Assembly (NCBI RefSeq): GCF_001685025.1
Contig: NZ_MAYU01000012.1
Coordinates: 186,001-250,000, forward strand
Direction: 5' to 3'
DNA length: 64,000 bases
Source of the DNA: Bacillus sp. FJAT-27225
Lineage (GTDB): Bacteria; Bacillota; Bacilli; Bacillales; Cytobacillaceae
Shown: positions 16,908 through 24,870 of the stretch, piece by piece
Position numbering within the stretch: position 1 is the first letter of the stretch
How the letters are laid out: every line of letters begins with the position of its first letter
The notes under the pieces: model-generated
Seen by the model: the letters and a program-made list of their open reading frames with translations, nothing else
What the model was told of the DNA's origin: nothing
Database searches by the model: none
Translations under genes and position numbers: made by a program

Positions 16908-17360
16908 ATGCTAGTTAGAGACTTCATGATTACACAAGTTTATACAATTCGTCCTTTCAATACAGTAAAAGAGTTAGTCACACTTTTAAAAACGAATCGG
17001 ATTGGCGGTGTGCCAGTCGTTGATGAAAAGGGCAATTTGCTAGGGATGGTATCTGATGGAGATGTGCTACGCTATCTTGCTCCAAAACGGCTTGGTATTG
17101 CTGGGCTTGTTTTTGTTGGGGAAGATGGGGAACTTGACGATGTTATGAAGGAAAAGCTTGATACACCTGTTAAGGAAATTATGACGAAACGCAATCTCCT
17201 TACCGTATCGCCTGATGATGATTTTGAGACGACCATCCATTTCCTGTCCAAACACCAATACAAAAAACTTCCTGTCGTCAATGGAGCTGGCCGTGTGGTT
17301 GGGGTCCTAAGCCGGGGTGACATCATTGAGAATATATCGAAACGAGTCACATCTGGGTGA
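16908..17360 (+). CDS. CBS-domain pair protein
   Basis: 150 residues made of two CBS motifs (about 5-60 and 80-140): VRDFMITQVYTIRPF with GGVPVVDEKGNLLGMVSDGD, then VKEIMTKRNLLTVSPDDD with LPVVNGAGRVVGVLSRGD. CBS pairs bind adenosyl nucleotides and act as energy or redox sensors. Start chosen at ATG 16908 with AGAGGAACGAGAA upstream; a longer frame from 16872 adds 12 residues unlike the family. Stand-alone and divergent from the gene on its left. No partner enzyme is adjacent, so its target is unknown. Confidence 0.9.
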   Translation: MLVRDFMITQVYTIRPFNTVKELVTLLKTNRIGGVPVVDEKGNLLGMVSDGDVLRYLAPKRLGIAGLVFVGEDGELDDVMKEKLDTPVKEIMTKRNLLTVSPDDDFETTIHFLSKHQYKKLPVVNGAGRVVGVLSRGDIIENISKRVTSG

Positions 17361-17384
17361 TGCTGTTTCCCTATAAACATAAAG

Positions 17385-17423
17385 AAAAACCATTCGGAAT
17401 TTGCATTCACGAATGGCTTTTTC
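17385..17423. terminator. Bidirectional terminator
   Basis: CCATTCG/CGAATGG stem with A-run on the left and T-run on the right, between the convergent CBS and MFS genes. Confidence 0.85.
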
Positions 17424-17426
17424 ATA

Positions 17427-18881
17427 TTACCTGCGGATAGGCTCTGTTGCTTTTAACATAGATGGGGATTTTGCTGTCAGCTCGCTTGGTTTTCTTGTAA
17501 AGAAAGAGCAAATTAATGCAAAAGCTGAAATTCCAGTTATAAAGTAGAAAGCATACTTAACGCCAGCTGCCAATACTTCACCCTCGGAAGCGGATGGTGC
17601 ATCGAGTACGAAGTTGGTTTGGCCTGCCGTAAATAGTGTAATTGCGATGGCTGTCCCGGCTGCACCTGCAACCTGGTTCAATGTATTCATCGCAGCAGAT
17701 CCATCTGCATAAAACTGGCGCGGCAATGTGTTAAGCGCATTTGTCTGGGAGGGCATCGTTACCATCGTAAGGCCTGCAAATAAAACCATGAAGGCTACAA
17801 CAATTTGCCAAACAGGTGTTGTTGCTGATATTGACAGCATAAAGATTATATTTCCAATCAATACAATAATTGAACCAGTGATAACAAATGCACGCGGTCC
17901 AAATTTATCAAATAGCGTCCCAACGACCGGAGACAAAATGACATTTACAGCATTACCTGGCAATAGCAACAGCCCAGCGGCCGCCGCGCTGACGAGTAAA
18001 GCTCCTTTTAAATAAAGAGGCAAAAGAATCGCCGTTGATAAAATAACCAGAATGCTCAGGAACATCATCAGCGTTCCCAATGTAAACATCGGATATTTGA
18101 ACACACGCAAATTGATCATTGGCTGTGCCATGTTCATTTGGCGAATTCCAAATAGAACAAGGGCGAGAATTCCTGCGAGCAGCGGTGCCCATACCTTTGG
18201 TGATGAAATCGGTTCTTCAGCCATTGTGCTCAGGGCGAAAATCAATCCGCCAAACCCGATAGTTGAAAAGAGAATCGAAAAGATGTCGATTTTAGGCTTG
18301 GTGATTTCGGAAACATTTACAATTTGTGCTGCTGCGAATAGTGTTAACGCTACATAAAGAATGGCGCTAATCCAGAAAATATACTCCCAGCCGAGCGTAC
18401 TAATGATGACTCCGGAAAAGGTCGGCCCCAGAGCGGGTCCCAATGTAATGACAAGGCCCATGATCCCCATTACAACCCCACGTTTATGAATCGGGAAAAT
18501 AAGCAGAAGGACATTCGTCATAACTGGTATTAAGATACCTGTACCGATCGCCTGGACAAGACGGCCAGCCAATAATACTTCAAAGCTTGGAGACAGTGCT
18601 GCTAAGATGGCCCCGGCCAGCGAGATTACAAGTCCGCCGACAACCAGTTGCCTTGTTGAAAACCATTTAATTAACAGTGCGGAAATCGGAACCAAAATCG
18701 CCAATACCAATAAATAACCTGTCGTCAGCCACTGCGCAATTGCCGGCTTGACTGAAAATTGCTCCATAATATTTGTTAAGGCCATATTTAAAGCTGTTTC
18801 AGCAAATAAGCCTAAGAACGCACCGAACATTAAGATAAATGCCATTGTTCTTGGATTTCTAACTTTCATTTGTGTACTCAT
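17427..18881 (-). CDS. MFS multidrug exporter, DHA2 family (LmrB/EmrB-like)
   Basis: 484 residues, about 14 transmembrane segments as in DHA2 drug:proton antiporters. Motif A-like region after TM2 is ALLIKWFSTRQLVVGG; TM4-5 region has GRLVQAIGTGILIPV and the motif C antiporter signature GPALGPTFSGVI. Start ATG has AAGGAGA upstream. Such proteins confer resistance to lincosamides, dyes or bile-like compounds; the exact substrate cannot be read. No repressor gene is adjacent, unlike the lmrAB pair, so regulation is not evident. Confidence 0.93.
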   Translation of the reverse strand: MSTQMKVRNPRTMAFILMFGAFLGLFAETALNMALTNIMEQFSVKPAIAQWLTTGYLLVLAILVPISALLIKWFSTRQLVVGGLVISLAGAILAALSPSFEVLLAGRLVQAIGTGILIPVMTNVLLLIFPIHKRGVVMGIMGLVITLGPALGPTFSGVIISTLGWEYIFWISAILYVALTLFAAAQIVNVSEITKPKIDIFSILFSTIGFGGLIFALSTMAEEPISSPKVWAPLLAGILALVLFGIRQMNMAQPMINLRVFKYPMFTLGTLMMFLSILVILSTAILLPLYLKGALLVSAAAAGLLLLPGNAVNVILSPVVGTLFDKFGPRAFVITGSIIVLIGNIIFMLSISATTPVWQIVVAFMVLFAGLTMVTMPSQTNALNTLPRQFYADGSAAMNTLNQVAGAAGTAIAITLFTAGQTNFVLDAPSASEGEVLAAGVKYAFYFITGISAFALICSFFTRKPSELTAKSPSMLKATEPIRR

Positions 18882-19159
18882 GTAAATCTCCTTTTATTTA
18901 AAATCATTGCAAACTTTTAAAGCAGTTAAACCAACTAACCTTACCTATTTACTTGTATTTAAATCAGCAAACGAGCCCTCCCTCTAACTCGGCCACAAGT
19001 TTTATCAACAATGTCCCCTCGCGAAACCTCCTGTAAACTCTCCTCACACACACCCGTGCGCTCAGCACCCTATGCCCCAACCAAGCATTTAGTAACTATA
19101 TCAATACAAAATCAAAAAAAACAAGAACTTTTTTTAAATAAATTTTGGGGTCATCTTTA
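18882..19159. other. Intergenic region
   Basis: No open frame with a ribosome site. It is the promoter side of the exporter and has no obvious operator palindrome. Confidence 0.4.
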
Positions 19160-19240
19160 GGGGTCAGACCCCTGCCGTGGACATTCTCCTCCTCAAACCC
19201 GCATTCTTATGCTGGGTGTCTTTCCCAGGTGGACAACTGA
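19160..19240. repeat. REP-like palindromic element, copy 1
   Basis: Core GGGGTCAGACCCC followed by TGCCGTGGACA, then a tail ending AGGTGGACA. The tail shares CTCAAACCCGCATTC with copy 4 at 28473. One of six copies of this element in the window. Confidence 0.85.
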
Positions 19241-19321
19241 TAGATATGATTAAAGGATTGACCGAGGTAGCAGCTGTTAGGTATATCTATGGCGGGGTTG
19301 CCAGTGAAAAAGTAAAATAGG

Positions 19322-19371
19322 CAAAAAAAGAAGCCCGGAGCTGGCACTCGCTAGGGGTGCTGTTCCGGGCT
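19322..19371 (-). terminator. Terminator of the pilin-like operon
   Basis: Minus-strand hairpin AGCCCGGAACAGCAC paired with its near-complement, followed by TTCTTTTTTT. It lies 130 nt after the stop of the last pilin-like gene. Confidence 0.8.
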
Positions 19372-19500
19372 AGGTTGATAGGTAATTAAGTTAATTTGCT
19401 TTAGAGAGTAGTCTAGGTTGCGGAGTATCCCTCACCCGAGCTGGTTTAGGTGGGCATCCTAATATGAACAGGAGTCCTTCCTAGTTTCAGGGGCCTGATG

Positions 19501-20838
19501 CTATTCTTCCCGGACGGGCTCACTGACTATTACGTCCTGGACTGCGGTTTTTCCGGAGCCATCGTCAATGAAAAGCGGTGAGTTTTCATAATTGATTTGA
19601 ACAAACTGGAAAGTCCCTTGGTCATCCGCACCATTGGAGATGATGGATTTTGCTATGATTGAGCCTGAAAAAGAAGCATTGATTGTAACACTTGCCTCAG
19701 GGGCATAGATCATTCTTGGAAATACCATGGCGCTCCCCTTTAAGGTGAGTGTTTTGCAATCGGTAATAAAGTGCCCCTGCACTCCTTTTGCAGCATTTAA
19801 TTCTAATGTTAAAGGTGCTTTATAATAATACATTGAACCATAGATGAGCCCCTCCAATGTATTAATCCTCCCTCCTTCAAGGAAGATATACAGCTTTTCC
19901 ATTTCCCTATCAACATTGATGATGCTGCCAGTATTTACAATCACTTGCTTGGCAAAAATGGACAGTTTTCCTTTGCCCACAATTTTTATTTTTCCATAAG
20001 CCTCTAGAGTAAGTTTATCGACCACCAGATTTCGGTTATAGTCACCAACATTTATAGTTAGAGTTGCACTGCTGCCTACAGTTAAATTTGTAATTGCCAT
20101 GTCCCGGTTCATTGACAATGAGGTTCCAGTGAAATTCCCGGCACTTGCAGGGATGCTGAATTTAGGGAAATCGGGCAACCTTATGTCAAGGTCAACATTC
20201 CTTCTAATTGGAGGTGGAACAGCACTCCCGTTGAAGGTGACAGTTCCAAAGGACGCAATGGTTCCAGTGATTGGGACGTTTTTTATTTCAACTTTTTCCT
20301 TGCCGTAAAGAACTGTATTTGCCGGAATGTTTACGAAGCTTTTTCTCGGTTTCCATGTAACATGAATGACTTTGGAAACCTTTCTTGAGCGATTGCCGAT
20401 GGTCCCGACTGAGGTGATTCGATACTCGTTGGAATAGGAGATAATTGTGTCAGGCTTCAATTTTTCAATCGTCACTCTTGCTTCAGGTTGGGAGCCGAAA
20501 GATAGTTCAAAGTCTTTATAAATGGACTCCGTTGAGATAAAAGGTGCCTGATTCGTATTCAGCGCCGTATCGATTTCTGTAAAAAAGCTCTCCAGTGTAG
20601 TAGTCCTTCCATATACCCTTTTTATAACCGAATCGATTTCAGCCATTTTCGCTGTGATACCTGCCTCGGCTATGTAATAGGCGGATTGCTTGTCCCTCTC
20701 CCCAGTTCCCATTTTCATATTATTAGCTGCCATACCAAGCATGCTTAGACCCAGGATCGATACCACTACAAAGATCATTAATACAATTCCAAGTGCCATG
20801 CCGTTTTCATTTTTTAAAAGTCGGGTTAGCTGTTTCAT
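19501..20838 (-). CDS. PilX-like pilus assembly protein
   Basis: 445 residues. The N-terminus NENGMALGIVLMIFVVVSIL is the PilX-type class: a hydrophobic helix directly after a short basic leader, with KQSAYYIAEAGI just behind it, a signature of these proteins. The rest is rich in beta strand and Ser/Thr/Asn, ending acidic. In type IV pili PilX-like minor pilins cap or prime the fibre. It overlaps the upstream prepilin gene by 4 nt (ATGA), so the three genes form one operon. No assembly ATPase or prepilin peptidase is in the window, so these may use the competence or another pilus machine. Confidence 0.85.
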   Translation of the reverse strand: MKQLTRLLKNENGMALGIVLMIFVVVSILGLSMLGMAANNMKMGTGERDKQSAYYIAEAGITAKMAEIDSVIKRVYGRTTTLESFFTEIDTALNTNQAPFISTESIYKDFELSFGSQPEARVTIEKLKPDTIISYSNEYRITSVGTIGNRSRKVSKVIHVTWKPRKSFVNIPANTVLYGKEKVEIKNVPITGTIASFGTVTFNGSAVPPPIRRNVDLDIRLPDFPKFSIPASAGNFTGTSLSMNRDMAITNLTVGSSATLTINVGDYNRNLVVDKLTLEAYGKIKIVGKGKLSIFAKQVIVNTGSIINVDREMEKLYIFLEGGRINTLEGLIYGSMYYYKAPLTLELNAAKGVQGHFITDCKTLTLKGSAMVFPRMIYAPEASVTINASFSGSIIAKSIISNGADDQGTFQFVQINYENSPLFIDDGSGKTAVQDVIVSEPVREE

Positions 20839-21326
20839 TGGGATCCTCTCCTAATATAAACAATCGTTGATAGGGTCGACCCGCTGTTCTCGGCATTCTT
20901 GCCGGCTGTTATGGTAAGGGAAATTTTATTATCAGCTATCAAAAAATAGTTAGTTTTATTTAGAGTCGTATCCTTATTTGCGTTCTCGGCATTGACTGTG
21001 AAACTTTTAATATTGGAGATAATCACGGTGTCATTCTTTCTTATGCTTTGCTGATCAAGCCTATATATATCTGTTTCGTTCAATGTCAAAATAAAGTTGT
21101 TTTTTTCCTTAACCTCAACTTTGACAGTGGATGCCTTTCTAATTTCCTTCGTAATGATATTCATTGCCAGGCGTACATCCGATTCATTTTTAATTTTAGT
21201 GGATTGGTTGTGTGCCTGCTTTTGGCTGAAAAGATGGATAGAGCTTCCCAACAGAGTAACCAATGACAAAAGTGACACGACTGCCAGTATTTCCACTAAC
21301 GTTAACCCCTTTTGATTCCGCAGCAT
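20835..21326 (-). CDS. Type IV prepilin-like protein (PilW/ComGF-like)
   Basis: 163 residues with a class III prepilin signal: basic leader, then QKG cut before LTLVEILAVVSLLSLVTLL, with Glu at +5 of the mature protein. The mature part is about 155 residues with IMNIITKEIRKAS-like helix and C-terminal strands (STIVYIRRGSQ). Encoded 10 nt after the PilV-like gene and overlapping the PilX-like gene. Likely a minor pseudopilin. Confidence 0.88.
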   Translation of the reverse strand: MLRNQKGLTLVEILAVVSLLSLVTLLGSSIHLFSQKQAHNQSTKIKNESDVRLAMNIITKEIRKASTVKVEVKEKNNFILTLNETDIYRLDQQSIRKNDTVIISNIKSFTVNAENANKDTTLNKTNYFLIADNKISLTITAGKNAENSGSTLSTIVYIRRGSQ

Positions 21327-21336
21327 CTTGTTCCCC

Positions 21337-21807
21337 CTATTTTTCCCACGCCAATACAGTCTCCATTTTTGACTGCTGGATGGCCTTTGACTCGTTATAG
21401 ACTTCTACCTTTACCTTTACCAGATTTGTTCCGGAATTGGATAATTGAATGTTGACGTAGTGGCCGTTGTCGTTTTTTTCAAAGCATTTACCAGTTACAC
21501 CGGAAGGACAAGGCTTTAGAGTATAATTGAAGGAATTTCGATCGGTTAATGAGGTTTGTACTTCATTCAGGTACGTATCAGCATTTTCCCGAGGCGGTAC
21601 ATTAACAATAAGATTATAAACTGTCTCCATATGGGCTTCAGCAACATACGTACCGTTCATCATTTGCCGTGAATGGCTAGTTGACCGGGCAGATTGGGTA
21701 AACATGGGCACGAGGAAAACAATAATGAGGAAAAGAATCGCTATGGAAGCCACAATTTCAATCAGCGTGACACCCCTCTGCGATGTAACAAAAACAGGTA
21801 GTTTCAT
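21337..21807 (-). CDS. Type IV prepilin-like protein (PilV-like)
   Basis: 156 residues from ATG 21807 (AAGGA upstream; a GTG three codons earlier is too close to it). Prepilin site SQRG cut before VTLIEIVASIAILFLIIVFL, Glu at +5. A Cys pair (KPCPSG and GKCFEK) could form a disulfide loop as in minor pilins. First gene of the three-gene pilin-like operon. Confidence 0.88.
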   Translation of the reverse strand: MKLPVFVTSQRGVTLIEIVASIAILFLIIVFLVPMFTQSARSTSHSRQMMNGTYVAEAHMETVYNLIVNVPPRENADTYLNEVQTSLTDRNSFNYTLKPCPSGVTGKCFEKNDNGHYVNIQLSNSGTNLVKVKVEVYNESKAIQQSKMETVLAWEK

Positions 21808-21929
21808 AGGCAGCACATCCTTGCTTTACGAGAGTAATAATAACGGTTTCATCCGTAAAATTAGTTTAGCACGGGGTTTTCACTATGCAACGCTTACTTT
21901 CGACAATTTTATGTCGAAGTGGAGAATTT

Positions 21930-21992
21930 CCACGGCAGGGGTCAGACCCCTGCCGTGGACAATTCCGCCCATTTGTCTTTTCCAGGCGGACA
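21930..21992. repeat. REP-like palindromic element, copy 2
   Basis: Perfect inverted repeat of 14 bp around a single central base (arms CCACGGCAGGGGTC and GACCCCTGCCGTGG, 21930-21958), then a tail reaching GGCGGACA. Confidence 0.9.
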
Positions 21993-22007
21993 TTTGTGGA
22001 AGGGGAA

Positions 22008-22041
22008 TAGGAAAACCGCCAGATTATCACTCTCTGGCGGT
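22008..22041 (-). terminator. Terminator of the small membrane protein gene
   Basis: ACCGCCAGA/TCTGGCGGT 9-bp stem with a TTTTCC run on the minus strand, 47 nt after the stop at 22088. Confidence 0.75.
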
Positions 22042-22087
22042 TGTATGTGTTAGGCTATTAAATTTTTTTCGAATGAACCTGCTACTG

Positions 22088-22267
22088 TTAATCTATCAGT
22101 TTGCTTATTCCTCTAAAGATTCTGCCAATGACCCAAAGCAAGCCTTCACCCAATACGATGAGGATATCCATAAGAGTGTCAATGAAAATAAACCGCCTAT
22201 TATCCTTTTGTTCTCTCTTTCTATGCCGCTGCTCCCGTTCTTCTCTGCGCTTTGCCAAACTCTTCAC
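22088..22267 (-). CDS. Small basic membrane protein
   Basis: 59 residues from GTG 22267 (GGAGG 9 nt upstream). The first 27 residues are almost all Arg/Lys/Glu/Gln (KRREEREQRHRKREQKDNRR), followed by one hydrophobic helix (FIDTLMDILIVLGEGLLWVIG) and a short tail. Such positive-inside single-pass peptides are common in Bacillus genomes, mostly without known function. It has its own terminator. Confidence 0.7.
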   Translation of the reverse strand: MKSLAKRREEREQRHRKREQKDNRRFIFIDTLMDILIVLGEGLLWVIGRIFRGISKLID

Positions 22268-22471
22268 CTTAACCACCCTCCTAAGTTATTTCCATACCTT
22301 TCCTACGGTTAAAATCCAGCTTGGTTTCAAGTGAGTTGGGCTTTATCCGCCACTGCTTTGCTCGTCTTGAAATGTTCCTATTGGGGAGAGCTGCTTAAAA
22401 TGCTATATCAAGCCATTTCCTTCCATGTTAAAATCAAATTATCCAGAAAAATCTAAATGGGGGTGGATGGT

Positions 22472-23302
22472 ATGGTGAAGAAGGTTGTAGGGCTCTTAAT
22501 AATTGGGATTGTGCTGGGGATCGGAATCAGCTACCTGTTGCTGCGCTTTGGCGGTGTATACAGCCAATCGGAGCCCAGCAGCTCCTTGGAGGACGAGTCT
22601 ACCTTACATAAGGAACCTGTCGAAACGAGTTACTCGTTCGAAACACACGGAATTGCCATTACTCTTCTTAACAGCGGGAAACTGAATAAGGGTGAATTTC
22701 AGGCGTTTAAAGAAGAATTTGACTACCAGGTTGATGAAGTCCTTCACTTGACCGAAGACACTCTTCCACTCCGTAAGGAACTAAAATTTGATATTACCAA
22801 GGACCCTGCAATGTCCAACAATCGGGTCTTTTACTTTGATGACGAGCTAATGGCTGACGAGCAATTTTATTATTTTCAAATTGTCTCGAATCTCTTTGAG
22901 CAGGATGGCAATACCCGCGGCCGCCTAACCTCTGCAGGGTTGACGGGATATCTGGCCAAGAGCCTGTGGGGCAGGCCGGTTCATGAGGAATATTCAGCAT
23001 ATATTGGATTTGAACAGGCACCTGGCATGGTTGAGCTGCTTGACCCGTATGAGTTCAGCGCCAATTACTTTGTAACGTTCGAGGGGGATGAACTTGATAA
23101 CACACTTTCGAAAGAAACCGAAGCGAAAACATTCAGCTTCATTTCCTACCTAATCGATACATATGGAATCAAGAAATTTATGGAGATTTACGGAAACACC
23201 AATCTGACAACCGCGATTGAAAAAATTTATCAAAAAACGCCGGAAGCACTTGAAAAAGAATGGCTTGACTTTCTTGGGGATAAGCAGAGTTTGGGTGTTT
23301 AG
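22472..23302 (+). CDS. Membrane-anchored extracytoplasmic protein, degenerate peptidase MA-like
   Basis: 276 residues from ATG 22472; an ATG 15 nt upstream lacks a ribosome site, while GGGGGTGG precedes the chosen one. One N-terminal transmembrane helix (VVGLLIIGIVLGIGISYLLL), then a Ser/Glu linker and a globular domain ending SFISYLIDTYGIKKFMEIYG and EALEKEWLDFLG, the tail pattern of gluzincin-like peptidase MA domains. The usual HExxH is not present (the matching region is NLFEQDGNTRGRL), so it is probably not an active protease. Stand-alone gene. Confidence 0.65.
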   Translation: MVKKVVGLLIIGIVLGIGISYLLLRFGGVYSQSEPSSSLEDESTLHKEPVETSYSFETHGIAITLLNSGKLNKGEFQAFKEEFDYQVDEVLHLTEDTLPLRKELKFDITKDPAMSNNRVFYFDDELMADEQFYYFQIVSNLFEQDGNTRGRLTSAGLTGYLAKSLWGRPVHEEYSAYIGFEQAPGMVELLDPYEFSANYFVTFEGDELDNTLSKETEAKTFSFISYLIDTYGIKKFMEIYGNTNLTTAIEKIYQKTPEALEKEWLDFLGDKQSLGV

Positions 23303-23416
23303 GGGGAGAAAAATTTCAGCACAAAAGTCACTTAGGAAAGTTTAAGAGATTTTGAGGGACATCCAATTTGCATTAGGCATACCCATGCAAATTGGAATTA
23401 TCCCTCTTGGCCAAAA

Positions 23417-23474
23417 GTCCACCTGGTGTGGACAAAATTGTTAGTTTGTCCACGGCAGGGGTCTGACCCCTGCC
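23417..23474. repeat. REP-like palindromic element, copy 3
   Basis: GTCCACCTGGTGTGGACA stem-loop, short spacer, then TCCACGGCAGGGGTCTGACCCC. Inverted orientation relative to copies 1 and 4; its end is 20 nt from the stop of the next gene. Confidence 0.85.
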
Positions 23475-23493
23475 TCTTTGAGCCCTGCCTCTT

Positions 23494-24051
23494 CTATTCA
23501 TACTCCGACGGATCAACGAAGAAGGTGTAGGCGAGGTAGATTATGAGGCAGATTGCGGTGGTGATGTAGCCCCAGCCCAGGATGACCTGGTCGATAATGA
23601 GGTAGCTGTTGCACAGGTTGTCAGGTGCCATGACGTATATCCAGCCCATCAGGATGAATGCTGCCGTGAAAAAGGCGATGACGATATTCCGCGCGTTCCG
23701 GGTCAATTTCATCCAGCTGTCGCGCAGCGGTACGCCTGCCAGCAGCGGCAGGCTGACAAACTTCCATAACTCAACCAGCGGTTCGGACAGCGCTTCATCC
23801 ATAGCCCGCGGCAGCATCCAGTACATCATGATGATTGCAAACAGCATGATTCCCGGCACGCCGTTTCCGTTCCATTTTGCAAAAAACTGCGGGAATTTCA
23901 GTTGAAAAAACCTCCCAATAAAGAACCCCGAGATCACCAGCAATGGCATCTGCATATGCATATGGATAATCATGATTGATTCAAGGAAATTTGCCACCGG
24001 AGGCAAAGCCAGAATGACTAGCAGCATCAAACCGTACAATGCTTGTTTCAT
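23494..24051 (-). CDS. Polytopic membrane protein of the heme-copper enzyme operon
   Basis: 185 residues, about six hydrophobic helices. Helix 2 contains the metal-ligand-like run IMIIHMHMQMPLL. The layout recalls CtaG-type assembly factors, but no family was recognised with certainty. It overlaps the SCO gene by 4 nt (ATGA) and is the last gene of the operon, so it most likely helps to assemble the copper centres or the enzyme itself. Confidence 0.75.
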   Translation of the reverse strand: MKQALYGLMLLVILALPPVANFLESIMIIHMHMQMPLLVISGFFIGRFFQLKFPQFFAKWNGNGVPGIMLFAIIMMYWMLPRAMDEALSEPLVELWKFVSLPLLAGVPLRDSWMKLTRNARNIVIAFFTAAFILMGWIYVMAPDNLCNSYLIIDQVILGWGYITTAICLIIYLAYTFFVDPSEYE

Positions 24052-24680
24052 GGTTGCTTCCCCTCCTTCAGCAACCGGCTAACCTTGTCGGCAGCCTCAT
24101 CAATTTTTGTATAATCCATCACATCTTCCAGGTGACCATCCTTGCCGACAAGGTAAAACGCCGAATTGTGGGCAAAGTTGCCATCATCATCCGGAATGAC
24201 AATCACCCCAAACTCGTCTAGCAAGGAATCAAGCTCCTGTTCATCGCTAATTCTCGCCATCCGCCACGTTTCCCCGTCACTGCCAAACATATCTTTATAA
24301 ACATCCAATCTCTTCGGGTCATCCCGCTCCGGATCGAAGCTGATGCTCAGGAATACGATATCCTCGCCGATATACTTCTTCGGCAGCTTTTCATACACCT
24401 TCGCCATATTCATTTCGAGCTCGGGGCAGACGGTACCGCAGCTAGTATAGAGGAAGGTAATGAACACGTATTTCCCCTCAAACTCGGAAATCCCATACTG
24501 CCGGCCTTTGCTATCCTCGAGTGTGACGTCAGGGAACTTCGGCTGCTCTTCCTTCAGCCGCTCCAACCTCGCTGCTTCAGCCGTAAACGCACTAAATCCA
24601 TCTGTTCCTGCATAAAACAGCCCAAGGCCAAACAGCAATACAACTATACTTGCCCATAGATTGGGCCCCAGCTTTTTCAT
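24048..24680 (-). CDS. SCO1/SenC-type copper chaperone
   Basis: 210 residues from the ATG at 24680 (GGGAAG upstream); a longer in-frame extension adds 31 residues without a signal. Membrane anchor at 8-27, then a thioredoxin fold with the copper ligands C81-G-T-V-C85 and His171 (NFAHNSAFYLV). SCO proteins deliver copper to CuA of subunit II. That fits the CuA subunit encoded upstream in the same operon. Confidence 0.93.
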   Translation of the reverse strand: MKKLGPNLWASIVVLLFGLGLFYAGTDGFSAFTAEAARLERLKEEQPKFPDVTLEDSKGRQYGISEFEGKYVFITFLYTSCGTVCPELEMNMAKVYEKLPKKYIGEDIVFLSISFDPERDDPKRLDVYKDMFGSDGETWRMARISDEQELDSLLDEFGVIVIPDDDGNFAHNSAFYLVGKDGHLEDVMDYTKIDEAADKVSRLLKEGKQP

Positions 24681-24870
24681 TGCAATCACTTCCCAGATGT
24701 ATTTCCAAGCGACTTTTAGGGCGCCAGGCCCTGGAAATGAATCCGTGCCTGCTCTCTCAGAAAGGTTTCCCAACCAGGTTCAGCAGCTCGATGCGCCATC
24801 TCTGTTCATAGGGGCCATTGGGATTGCTGAACCAGAATGTTTATCTTTTTTTTAAAAAAGCAAAGGTCTT
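24681..24870 (-). other. Structured leader between subunit I and SCO genes
   Basis: 190 nt without a gene. GGTTCAGCA (24777-24785) and TGCTGAACC (24825-24833) form a perfect 9-bp stem enclosing 39 nt, with a T8/A-run beside it. It may be a terminator-antiterminator or processing site within the operon; no riboswitch class was recognised. Confidence 0.4.

Noticed and set aside
19372-19500. c-di-GMP riboswitch or other RNA after the pilin operon
   Set aside because: Some GC-rich conserved-looking words on the minus strand, but the core motifs do not match and it is downstream of, not before, a gene.
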